Made by a program: the position numbers and the translations under genes. DNA of 64,000 nucleotides from Stenotrophomonas sp. BIO128-Bstrain (GTDB lineage: Bacteria > Pseudomonadota > Gammaproteobacteria > Xanthomonadales > Xanthomonadaceae): contig NZ_CP124620.1 of assembly GCF_030128875.1 (NCBI RefSeq), forward strand, positions 1,426,001 to 1,490,000. Direction: 5' to 3'. Shown in pieces: positions 22,125-32,700 of this stretch. Below the pieces are notes generated by a model. The model did no database searches. It had not been told where the DNA came from and was given only the letters and a program-made list of their open reading frames with translations. Position 1 is the stretch's first letter. Every line of letters starts with the position of its first letter.

Positions 22125-24857
22125 ATGACACCCATGAAAGTTCCTGTACCGGCCGTCACTCGGCTGGCGGTCGCGCTCGCCTTGTCGTTGGCCATGCCCC
22201 TGGTCGCGGCACGCGGCGTTCCGCCCGGCTTCGAGGATCTGGTTGAAGGCCAGATCGAACAACTTGATGTGCGCCTGTTCGCTCGCTCGGCCGGGCTTTC
22301 GCCGGTGCGCGTGACCCTGGAACAGGTGCAGCTGGAAGACCCCGCGCGCGTGCTGCAGGCGCTGGATCTTTCCCCCGAGGCGCAGGCGGCGTTGCTGCCC
22401 GCGCTGTCGCAGCCCTTGCCGCGCAACAGCCATCTCGCCTGCCGCTATGGCGGGGGCAGTGCCGGCTGTGGCTATCTCGATCCCCCCGAGGACTCCAACA
22501 CCGTGCGTGCCCTCTATGACGAAGGCGAGGGCGCGGTGCGCCTGTTCGTCGCCCGCCAGTGGATCGCGGCCGAGCCGGCCGCCGAGCGCTTCCATCAGGT
22601 CAGCAACAACGCCGAGAACGCGTTCCTGCACCAGCAGACCCTCAATTTCAGCGGTGGCCGCGGCTACCAGGCACTGACCGCCCAAGGCGCGGGTGCGTTG
22701 GGCGTGCTGCAACGTGGCCACCTCGCCGTGGACTGGAACTTCAACAGCCAGCAGTACCGCGGTGGCCGCCGCCGCGATGATTTCCAGTTCGACAACGCCT
22801 ATTACCGCCATGACCTGGGCCAGCAGCATTATCTGCAGGCCGGGCGCATGGACCGCCGCAACCTGTCCAGCCCGCAGGGCGGCACCTTCAGTTTCAGCAT
22901 GCTGCCGATGGATCGCTTCGCCGGCCTGCGCGTAGGCACCACCCAAGCCTACGTGGATGCCGATGCCGCCGTGCAGGCACTGCCACTGACCGTGCTGCTG
23001 GCCCGCGACGCGCGGGTGGACGCTTTCGATGGCGAGCGCCTGCTGCAGACCTTCTACCTGCCGGCCGGCATCAACGAGCTCGACACCCGCCGGTTCCCGT
23101 TCGGCAACTACACCGTCACCCTGCGCGTCTACGAAGACGGCCAGCTGGTGCGCAGCGAAGACGCGCCGTTCGACAAGGGCGGCGACTGGACCAACAGCAG
23201 CGTGCAGTGGTTCCTGCAGGGCGGCCGCCGCAACGAGCGGCGCAGCGACCGCTTCGACGGCGAGATGGCCGCCATGGCCGGCCTGCGCCTGCCACTGGGC
23301 CGCACCACGGCGGTGACCGCCGGCGTCGCCGACCTCGGCGGCTTCAGCTATGGCGAGCTGCGTGTGGACCTGCGCCATGCCTTCGCCACCCAGGACATCC
23401 GTGCCACCTTCAGTGGCCTGCAGGGCAGCGACGGCAGCAGTGGCCAGCAGCACCAGCTCTCCTATCGCCGCCATGCCTCGTGGAATCTCTACCAGAAGCG
23501 GGTACGCGGCAAGGCCTGTGTGTTCGAGGATGATGCACGCGACCGCTTGGGCTGCGCCGATTCGCTGAGTGCCTCGGTCGCGCTGCCGGTTGCCGGTGGC
23601 AGCGCCTACATGGCCTATACCCGCCGCCAGACCTGGAGCCGTGGCTCGCTGCTGCCGGGCGACATCGACGATCCGATGGCCGGGCTCGACCCGGTGCTGC
23701 CCCCGTGGCAGCAGCGCTACACGCGCGAGCCGCAGCTCAGCCGCACCTGGCAGGCCAGCTACAGCCGCGTGCAGCGCTGGCAGCAGTTCAGTGTCTCCAC
23801 CCGGCTCGGCCTGTGGCAGCAGGATACGCGCAGCCGCCTGCGCAACGGCCGCGACCGCGGCATCTACCTCAACGTCAGCCTGACCCGCCTGCAACGCGGC
23901 GACCGCGGTAGTTCGCAACGCCGCTATGGCATCGACTTCCGGCAGCCGCAGCACCTGCGGCCGGACGTCAACTACAGCGCCGGCCAGACCGTGCGCCAGG
24001 AGATGGACACGCAGTACCGCGAGGCCTCGCTGGACCTGCGCGGCAACAACAACGACCGCTACAGTGCCGCGCTCAGTGCCCAGCTGCAGAACAGCATCGG
24101 CCACACCGGCGCCACTCTCGCGCACTACCAGCAGCGCGGTGGCAACGAGATGGCCTACAGCGCCACGCACAGCTCCGGGCTGGCCCTGGGCCGCCGTGGC
24201 TTCTATTGGGGCGGCGGCCTGGGCGCCGACGCCGGCCTGGCCGTACAGGTGGATGACACCGACGACCTGGAACTGACCGGCGTGGCCGCCGAGCTGCAGG
24301 TGGGCGGGTTGCGCCGGCAGCGCCTGGCGCTGGGCGAGCGCCGCCTGCTGCCGCTGCCGGCCTACCAGACCCACCGCGCCGAAGTTCAGGATGCGAGCGC
24401 GCTGACCAGCGATGCCGCCATCCGCGTGACCGGGGTGGGCGGCGCACGGCCGTTGTTCCTCTCTCCCGGCCGGCTGGTGCAGATGCCGGTACCGATCGAG
24501 GTGACCTACACCTTCATCGGCAGCGCCCGCGACATCGCCGGCGCGCCACTGCGCGGCGCCCGCATCCTCAACGCGCCGGTGCCCGGTACCGGCGCCAACG
24601 GCGGCTTCGTCGCCGATTTCCCGCGCCGCGAACGCACCCTGTACCTGCTGAAGGACGACAACCTGCTGCAGTGCCCGCTGGAGGTTCGCGAGCGCCGCAA
24701 TGTCGTGATGTTGGTGGGCCAGGTGGAGTGCGCGCCATTGAGCGTGGCCCAGCTGCCCGCCGATATCCGCCAGCAGGCCCGGGTCACCCGCCTGTTGCAG
24801 GAGCAGGCGCTGATCGCGGCCGTGCCGCAGACCGCAGCCGCTGGAGGTACGCCATGA
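22125..24857 (+). CDS. CS1-type fimbrial outer-membrane usher
   Basis: A 910-residue usher of the CfaC/CooC/TcfC class, forming the outer-membrane pore through which subunits are polymerised. It has an N-terminal signal (residues 4-29), a chaperone-binding domain (GFEDLVEGQIEQLDVRLFA), and a long barrel. Sequence such as FLPAGINELDTRRFPFGNY belongs to the plug or middle domain, and the C-terminal part ends in small beta domains with a Cys pair (LLQCPLEV and QVECAPL). Start may be 22125 or the second Met at 22134. Its stop overlaps the tip-protein ATG. Confidence 0.9.
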   Translation: MTPMKVPVPAVTRLAVALALSLAMPLVAARGVPPGFEDLVEGQIEQLDVRLFARSAGLSPVRVTLEQVQLEDPARVLQALDLSPEAQAALLPALSQPLPRNSHLACRYGGGSAGCGYLDPPEDSNTVRALYDEGEGAVRLFVARQWIAAEPAAERFHQVSNNAENAFLHQQTLNFSGGRGYQALTAQGAGALGVLQRGHLAVDWNFNSQQYRGGRRRDDFQFDNAYYRHDLGQQHYLQAGRMDRRNLSSPQGGTFSFSMLPMDRFAGLRVGTTQAYVDADAAVQALPLTVLLARDARVDAFDGERLLQTFYLPAGINELDTRRFPFGNYTVTLRVYEDGQLVRSEDAPFDKGGDWTNSSVQWFLQGGRRNERRSDRFDGEMAAMAGLRLPLGRTTAVTAGVADLGGFSYGELRVDLRHAFATQDIRATFSGLQGSDGSSGQQHQLSYRRHASWNLYQKRVRGKACVFEDDARDRLGCADSLSASVALPVAGGSAYMAYTRRQTWSRGSLLPGDIDDPMAGLDPVLPPWQQRYTREPQLSRTWQASYSRVQRWQQFSVSTRLGLWQQDTRSRLRNGRDRGIYLNVSLTRLQRGDRGSSQRRYGIDFRQPQHLRPDVNYSAGQTVRQEMDTQYREASLDLRGNNNDRYSAALSAQLQNSIGHTGATLAHYQQRGGNEMAYSATHSSGLALGRRGFYWGGGLGADAGLAVQVDDTDDLELTGVAAELQVGGLRRQRLALGERRLLPLPAYQTHRAEVQDASALTSDAAIRVTGVGGARPLFLSPGRLVQMPVPIEVTYTFIGSARDIAGAPLRGARILNAPVPGTGANGGFVADFPRRERTLYLLKDDNLLQCPLEVRERRNVVMLVGQVECAPLSVAQLPADIRQQARVTRLLQEQALIAAVPQTAAAGGTP

Positions 24858-25984
24858 ACCGGCGTGGCGTGTGGACGGTGATGCTGGTGATGGCGTCGCT
24901 GCTGGTGATGCCGCATGCGTGGGGGCAGCGGCCGCCGGAAACCCACCCGGTGAGTGCCACGCAGAACATCGTGATGACGTGGGATCGCTCGGCGATGCCT
25001 GGAGAAATCGAGTTGTGGGCGCCACGAACGGTGTTGGCCTACAGCACTGATCCAAGCTTCAATTATGGAGGCGTCCATCTGACCTGCCAGTCGTCTTCGA
25101 ATTCAACAAACGGAAGTTGTCCGGAGGTAGGCACGGAAGGAGAAGCAGGAGCAGGCCTCATAACGCTCGCGTTCGTTGAGCAGCGCTCGGGGATGCGTAC
25201 GGAGCTGAGGCTCAGTGGTCACCTCAATCGTGCAATGCCTGGGCGCCGGTGCAGCGGCGACTTCTGGACAAATTTGCCCATTCCCCTATGGTCTGCGTCC
25301 GTATGGGAGTGTGCTTCGGAATGGCCGATCGGCACCGGTGCGGGGCTGCACCTTCCAGCCACCGAAGTGAGTCGACTGGTTGCGGGTAGGTGGCGCGCAT
25401 CCCTCAGTTTGAACGCGCAAGGCGAGATCGGCGGTACACCATTGGCCCGTTATGGTTTCGAGTTCGACCTAACGATCACGGATCGAAACGCTGTCTCGAT
25501 CTACTTCCCCGGATTTCACAACGTTACGCCGCTGGTACAGCTCAACGCTGCCTACGACCCCATCGGGCAGACCGTGGGTGGACGCACGGTGCTGGAGATG
25601 TGCCTGTACGACGGCCTCGGTTCGCAGGCGCAGTATCTCGGCGTGACGGTCCGCGATCGTGGCGGGCATCCGCCCGGTCCCAGCGGCTATTCGCTCTGGC
25701 ACACCGATGGCGGCACCGACGATACACGGCGCCTGGACTACACCGTCAGTCTCGCCCATAGCGGCGCGACGGTGCGGATGCCCAACGGCGTGGAACAGCA
25801 ACTGCACGGCATCGACAGCGCCCAGCTGCGCCTGGTGATCCTGCCGGGCATGAGCCAGCCGGTGTTCTGTGTGCCCACGCCGATCACCTTCGATATTCCC
25901 CGCGTTCCCATTTCCACCCAGCTGGCCGGCACTTACTTCGGCGAGCTGCAGGTGGAGCTGCGTGTGCCCACCACCACCCCCTGA
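24854..25984 (+). CDS. CS1-type fimbrial tip adhesin (CfaE/CooD-like)
   Basis: A 376-residue exported protein with a signal peptide ending around PHAWG. Its place between usher and chaperone genes and its two-part build, an N-terminal variable domain (about residues 25-190, with Cys pairs around HLTCQSSSNS and SCPEVG) and a C-terminal pilin-like domain (FDIPRVPISTQLAGTYFGEL), match the tip adhesins that bind host receptors and start fibre assembly. The first half is visibly poorer in GC and in preferred codons than its neighbours, suggesting diversification or exchange of the binding domain. Confidence 0.8.
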   Translation: MNRRGVWTVMLVMASLLVMPHAWGQRPPETHPVSATQNIVMTWDRSAMPGEIELWAPRTVLAYSTDPSFNYGGVHLTCQSSSNSTNGSCPEVGTEGEAGAGLITLAFVEQRSGMRTELRLSGHLNRAMPGRRCSGDFWTNLPIPLWSASVWECASEWPIGTGAGLHLPATEVSRLVAGRWRASLSLNAQGEIGGTPLARYGFEFDLTITDRNAVSIYFPGFHNVTPLVQLNAAYDPIGQTVGGRTVLEMCLYDGLGSQAQYLGVTVRDRGGHPPGPSGYSLWHTDGGTDDTRRLDYTVSLAHSGATVRMPNGVEQQLHGIDSAQLRLVILPGMSQPVFCVPTPITFDIPRVPISTQLAGTYFGELQVELRVPTTTP

Positions 25985-26001
25985 TCCCCCCAGGAAGCCG
26001 C

Positions 26002-26697
26002 ATGAAACGACTCGCCGCCTGCCTCATTCCGTTGACGCTGCTGCTGGCGTTGCCAGCCCAGGCCAATCTCACCGTGCATCCGATGCGCGCCTCGGTGGAT
26101 GGCAAGCGCAGCACCCAGATGCGCATCTATTCACAGTCCACCCAACCGCAGTGCATCCAGGCTTCGCTGCGGCGGATCGTAGATCCTGCCAGCGACCAGG
26201 AGCACGAGGTGGAGGTCGAGCCGGGCGAGGCGGCCATCGCCATCACACCCGGGAAATTTGCCCTCGCGGGCGGCGGCAACCGGTTGATCCGGTTGATTCC
26301 GCTGCAGCCCGTAGAGGCCGAGACAGCCTACCGCGTCTACTTCGAAGGGGTGCGTGGGCCCGAGGAGACCAGCATCGAGGGCGGTGACGGTGCGCAGGCC
26401 AGTATCGGTGTGAATCTGGTCTGGGGTGCGCTGGTCAATGTGCTGCCGGCCGAAGGCACCGTGCAGCCGCGGGTGCAGGGCGATGCGCTGTACAACGACG
26501 GCACCCTGCGCCTGGGCATCACCAGCATCGCCGATTGCGAGGGCAGCCGCTGCACCGCTCATGACGTATCGCACAGCCTGTACCCCGGCAGTTCCCTTGC
26601 GCTGCCCTTCACGGTGGTGCCCGGCCACACCGTGCAGCTGCGCTATCGGCTCACGCGCGATGGCTATCGCGAACACGTGACCACCCTCACGCCCTGA
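26002..26697 (+). CDS. CS1-type fimbrial periplasmic chaperone
   Basis: A 231-residue periplasmic chaperone with signal peptide (cut after AQA), starting ANLTVHPMRASVDGKRST. It is of the CfaA/CooB alternate class: the G1-like strand region is ANLVWGALVNVLP-like sequence (GVNLVWGALVNVLPAE), and a late Cys pair occurs in ADCEGSRCTAH. It would hold pilin and tip subunits in a polymerisation-ready state. AGGAAG precedes the start and the gene follows the tip gene by 17 bases. In enteric CS1 loci the chaperone gene is usually first; here it is last. Confidence 0.85.
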   Translation: MKRLAACLIPLTLLLALPAQANLTVHPMRASVDGKRSTQMRIYSQSTQPQCIQASLRRIVDPASDQEHEVEVEPGEAAIAITPGKFALAGGGNRLIRLIPLQPVEAETAYRVYFEGVRGPEETSIEGGDGAQASIGVNLVWGALVNVLPAEGTVQPRVQGDALYNDGTLRLGITSIADCEGSRCTAHDVSHSLYPGSSLALPFTVVPGHTVQLRYRLTRDGYREHVTTLTP

Positions 26698-26766
26698 TTT
26701 TTCCACGCCCGCCACGCAGATTCCCGTGGCGGGTGCGTTGTTGACATCGTTGTTAAGGAGAGTTCG

Positions 26767-29700
26767 ATGAACAAGATCTACCGTCGCCTATGGTCCACCG
26801 CACGGCAATGCTGGGTGGTGGCCAGTGAACTGACTTCGCCACGCGGTAAGCCGGCCTCATCGGTCGGAGCGGCCGTGCTGATCGTGACTGCGTCGCTCGT
26901 ACCCGGTGCGGGTGTGGGAACCGCCGGGGCGGTCACCTATCACGCGTGCCAGAACCCCGAGCAGATCATCCTCAACTGCGTGCCGTTCATGGCCCATGTT
27001 CCGAGCATGGCCCAAAACACGCTTGGTCCAAACACCAGTTCATACATGATGCTGGGTGCTGGAAGCCATATGCAGGGCAAGTACTCCTCGTTGTTCGGGA
27101 ACTGGTCGAGTTCGGTAGGTGACAACAATGCCGTGTTCGGATTCGATGCTCGCGCCAGGCAGGGGGGGAGCGCCGTATTTGGTGCGCGATCGGTAGCCGA
27201 CGGATTTGGCGCGGTGGCGGTCGGGACCTATGCGCGTGCATCCGGCCAATACGGAATTGCCATGGGCTTTGCGGCCACAACGGCGGACAACAGTGGCGGT
27301 ATTTCCCGGATCGCCATCGGCAATGATTCCTACGCTGGTACACCGGGTTGGACGGGCGCCATCGCGTTAGGTGGTCGTGCTCGTGCGGAATACGACGGTG
27401 TGGCGCTTGGCTATGAGGCGCAGGCAAAGGGCGCCGGCTCGGTGGCATTGGGGCGCGGTGCAGTAGCTACGGAGAGCTATGTGGTCTCCGTAGGCAATGC
27501 CGCTGCGCCACGCAGGGTCGTTTATGTCGCTGACGGCAATGTCAGTCAGCACAGCATGGACGCCGTGAACGGGCGCCAGCTGCTCGGTGTAAAGGAGACG
27601 GCGGAGCGCGCGTTGGACAACAGCAAGCTGGTCACGCAGACATCTGCCAGCGGGCAGATCCGCGTTGGCGCTGAGAATAGCGGCACCGTCCTGGACGTGC
27701 GTAACCGGTCGAACGCCAATCGAAAGATCAGCGGCGTAGCCGACGCAGCATTGAGCACCACCAGCACCGAAGCTGTCACCGGCAAGCAGCTGTATGCCAC
27801 CAACCAGAGCGTGAGCACTGCCACCAGCACCGCCAATGCCGCAAAAGCATCGGCGGATGCTGCCGTAGGCCGTATCGGCGCTGCAGCTGTCGCCCTGGGT
27901 CAAGCGGCGGTGGCTGAAGGCAGTGGAAGCACGGCCAGCGCCGCACTGGGTTCGGCGGCCAAGGCGTACAACGGCAATGGTGTGGCGATGGGTGCAGACG
28001 CACGTGCCGGTGTGAATGACAAGGGCGAGAAAAGCACCGCCGCCACTGGCGCAGTCGCTATTGGCGCACTCAGCCGCAGTGGCAATGGCGCGGTCGCCGC
28101 CGGCTTGCGTGCGAGCGCCATTGGCGATCGCGCAGTGGCGCTGGGCAACGATGCTAACGCAGCGGCCACCCACGCAACCGCAGCAGGCTACAAAGCTACC
28201 GCCAGCGCCAACCAAGCGACGGCCGTTGGTCGTGAAGCATCGGCATCCGGCACGTTCTCCACCGCGCTGGGCAATCTGGCCAGCGCCCGCGCGGAGAGCG
28301 CCGTGGCGCTGGGTGACCGCGCCGTAGCGGCCCACACCGACAGCGTGGCGCTGGGCAATGGCTCCCAGACCACCGCAGGGAACCAGATCTCGGTGGGCAA
28401 CGACACGCTGAAGCGGAAAATCGTCAACGTCGCCGATGGCGCGCTCAACACGAGCAGCGCCGAGGCCGTGACCGGCAAGCAGCTCAATGCGACCAACGTC
28501 GAGGTAGCCTCGGTCCGCACCACCGCAGCCAGCGCCCAGACGACAGCGGGCGCAGCAAAGACCGCCGCCGACGATGCGTTGGCCAAGGCCAATGCTCTGG
28601 GCGGGCTGGTCGGTCAAACCTCAGTGACCGGCAACGTACGTCTGGGTAGCGAAAACACCGGTACCGTGCTGGATGTACGCAACAAGTCCAATGCCAGCCG
28701 CAAGGTGACAGGCGTGGCTGACGCAACGCTCAGCACCAGCAGCACCGAAGCGGTGAGCGGCAAGCAGCTCAATGCGACGAACGTGGAAGTAGCTTCGGTC
28801 CGCACCACGGCCACCAGCGCGCAGACGACGGCCAACACTGCCAGGACGACCGCCGATAATGCGCTGGCCAAAGCGGATGTGCTCGGCGGATTGGTCGGCC
28901 AGGTATCGGCCACGGGTAACGTACGCTTGGGCGGCGAAAACACCGGTACGGTGCTGGACGTGCGCAACAAGTCCAATGCCAGCCGCAAGCTGACGGGCGT
29001 GGCTGACGCAACGCTCAGCACCAGCAGCACCGAGGCGGTGAGCGGTAAGCAGCTCAATGCGACGAACGTGGAAGTGGCTTCTGTTCGCACTACAGCCACC
29101 AGCGCGCAGACGACGGCCAACACTGCCAAGACGACCGCCGATAATGCGCTGGCCAAAGCGGATGTGCTCGGCGGATTGGTCGGCCAGGTATCGGCCACGG
29201 GCAACGTGCGCCTGGGTGGTGAAAACACCGGTACGGTGCTGGACGTGCGCAACAAGTCCAATGCCAATCGCAAGCTGATGGGCGTGGCTGACGCAACGCT
29301 CAGCACCAGCAGCACGGAAGCGGTGACGGGCAGGCAGCTGTTTGGCGTCGATCAGAAGGTCACTGCCAATCAGTCTCTGCTGGCCAGCCACGCCACCGAG
29401 CTGGCTGGGCACGAGGCGCGTATCGCCGGCAACCGACGTGATCTGGATGACCTGCGTACCGAGTTTGACAACTTCGATCCCGACCTGGAAGGCGTGGTCC
29501 GGTACGCAGCCGACGGTTCTGTCGATATGGACGGCGGCAAGGTACGGGGCGTGGCGGCGGGCGATATCAGTTCGGCGGGGAGTACCGATGCTGTGAATGG
29601 TGGGCAATTGTTTGCCACCAATTATCGACTATCCGCGATTGAGTCTGCCGGCGATTACGTTAAGGTATCCAACGATGAATACAGCGAGGCCGCGGAAGCC

Positions 29701-32700
29701 GGGCGATTTGGCGTCGCAATCGGAGACGGAGCCCGTGCATCGCTCGGAAAAGAGGGGGGTACAGCTATAGGCAGCTTTACCTCGGCGGACGCGAGAGATT
29801 CGGTTGCTTTGGGTAGAGGCGCCAACGTAGGACCCTCCGGTGATCAAGGGTTTGCGTTGGGCGTGGGCACGAATGTTTACGCTACTGACGGTGTGGCGCT
29901 GGGAGCCTATGCAAGAGTGGAGGCTGGCGCCGTCGGCTCAGTGGCATTGGGCGCGGGCTCGATCGCCGATGCTCCCGGTACTGTCTCAATGGGGCACGGG
30001 AGCCTTCACCGCAGGCTTGTAAACGTTGGACGGGGGACCACTGACACTGACGCGACGACTGTTGCGCAGTTGGACGAGTCCTTGGCCTCGTTGGGGGGCG
30101 GCGCTGGCATAGACGTCAATGGCATTGTTATAGCACCCACTTACCGCATGCAGGGAGCAATCCAAAGGAGTGTTGAGGACGCATTGAACATCCTCGACGG
30201 CGCAGTGATCACCGCTGGCTCCCGGGTCGATCAGGTCGAGAACCAACTGCGCTCGGTCTTCCAGGACAGCCCCGCCACCCGCAGCGATGGTCTGGGCCAG
30301 CTCAACCTCGCCGGCGCCAACGGCATGGTCCTCGGTAACGTGGCCAACGGCCTGATTGCCCCGGGCAGCCGCGATGCGGTCAACGGTGGTCAGCTCTATG
30401 CTGCTGAGCAGAAGATCGAACGCAATCGAGACGATCTCGAGGCGATCCGGTCATCGCTTGGCCCAGTGGACAAGCCTCATGCAAGCGACGCAAATGGTCC
30501 AATCGACTTTGGCGGGGCGCGCCTTACTGGTATCGCCGATGCGAATCTGAGCGAGGATAGCCGTGATGTGGTGGCAGGGCGCCAGTTGCATGCAAGCAAT
30601 AGTCGGATTGAGGCCATTGAGCACCAACGTCGATTCTTCAAGATTGGAACGGATTCGCTCAGTGAGGATGCAGATGCAGGGTGGTTCGGCGTTGCGATCG
30701 GTGAGTCTGCAGAGGCATCGCCTGCGCCCGGAGAGGAGGGTGGTACCGCGGTGGGGAGCTTCTCCAAGGCAATGGGTAACAATTCCGTGGCGCTCGGCAG
30801 AGCAGCCCACGTTCTTGTGAATGCCACAGAGGGGTTTGCCCTCGGACCCAGCTCACGCGTCGAAATTGAGGGGGGTGTGGCCTTGGGCGCGCACGCTCAG
30901 GTGAAGGCAACGGCTACCAACGGGGTCGCGTTGGGCTATGGCTCTTATGCAGACCAGGCCAACACTGTGTCAGTGGGTAGTGAATCGGTGAAGCGTCGTA
31001 TCGTCAATGTCGGCCGTGGCTTGGGGAGTGGAGACGCATCGACCGTCGAACAGTTGCACGAGGCATTGGGTACGTTGGGTGGCGGTGCAGGAATGGATGC
31101 AAGCGGTAACGTGGTTGCGCCTACCTATCGCATGCAAGGAGCTACGCAGAACAATGTGGCCGACGCGTTGGCCGTCCTCGACGGCGCGGTGATCACCGCT
31201 GGCTCCCGGGTTGATCAGGTCGAGAACCAACTACGCTCGGTTTTCCAATCAAGCCCATCGGTCCACGCTGACGGCATCAATCACGTCGTGTTGGCTGGGG
31301 CGGGAGGTGCAATCCTGACTAACCTTGCAGACGGGCGCGTGGAGCACGGTAGTCGTGATGCAGTGACGGGAAGTCAGCTGTTTGAGGCGAAGCGAGAGAT
31401 CGCGCGGAATCGCAGTGAGCTGAATGAACTGCAGAGAGATCGGAATGACCTGAAATCTACTGATATGGCGGTAGCGATGGCTGCAGCTGCTGACGTCAAT
31501 TTTGGAGGTAACCGACTAACAGGGATTTCCAATGGAAGGATATCCGATGGCAGTTCCGACGCGATGACGGGGGCGCAGCTTTTTCAGACCAACGAACGCG
31601 TTTCGGATCTGGAGTTGACGAACAAGGTGATTGCAATAACCTCTAAGAATGACAGCAATTCGCCTGCGAAGGCTGGTGACCGCTCAGTAGCCATTGGCGA
31701 GTATGCATCCGCTAGCGTTGATAGTGAGGGCGGCACAGCAGTCGGTAACTATGCGCAGGCGACGGCAAAAAACTCTGTGGCGATCGGTCAATCCTCTTCG
31801 GTAAGTCGTTACAACGAGGGGGGGCTGGCAATCGGCTCAAGCGCGCGGGCAGACGCTCGTGGAAGCATGGCGATCGGTGAGCGCGCTTGGGTCTTCGGTG
31901 GTGCGGAGAACTCGGTGGCTATTGGTGCGGGCTCTGAGGCGATGCGCTCCAATGAAGTTTCGATCGGAACCTATTCAAATCGACGCAGGCTGACGAGCGT
32001 TGCAAACGGAATTGCCTCGTACGATGCCGCGACTGCTGGGCAGCTTCGAGACGCTTTGTCGTCACTTGGCGGAGGAGCTACGTTGGATCGTCAGGGAAAC
32101 CTTGTCTCTCCTTCGTACAAGATTCAGGGTGGCCAACAGTACACCGTTAACGACGCCCTAACCGTCCTCGACGGCGCGGTGATCACCGCTGGCTCCCGGG
32201 TCGACCAGGTCGAGAACCAACTGCGCTCGGTGTTCCAGGACAGCCCCGCCACCCGCAGCGATGGTCTGGGTCAGCTGAACCTCGCTGGCGCCAACGGCAT
32301 GGTGCTGGGCAACGTGGCCAACGGCCTGATTGCACCGGGCAGCCGCGATGCGATCAACGGTGGTCAGCTGCATGCCATGGAGCAGCGCCTGGACGGTCGC
32401 ATCGATGGGCTGGAGCAGCGCGTTGATGCCACGCCGGAGGGCAGGGCGCTGGCGTCGGCCAGTGCACCCACGCCGCCGGCCGCGCCGGAGGCCGAGGGTC
32501 CCGCCGGCGCATCGGGTGAACCGGCAGCGGCTTCCGCAGGCCGTGCCGGTGGCGGCATCGCCAGTGCTGACGGCGGTGGCACGCCTGCGCCGGCCGACGC
32601 GCCGGCGCCGACCCCGCAGGTGAACACCGCCGATCTGGAGAAGATGCTGGCCCGCGCCAACGAGTACACCGATGGGGCGATCAGCAACTTCGAGCGCCGC

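Noticed and set aside
22119..25055. 978-codon minus-strand ORF opposite the usher
   Set aside because: Antisense shadow; Ala/Gln/Arg/His-rich without any motif, whereas the plus strand encodes a full usher.
28477..29331. CRISPR-like array
   Set aside because: The repeats are 285-bp coding units in frame inside an adhesin gene, with no spacers and no cas genes.
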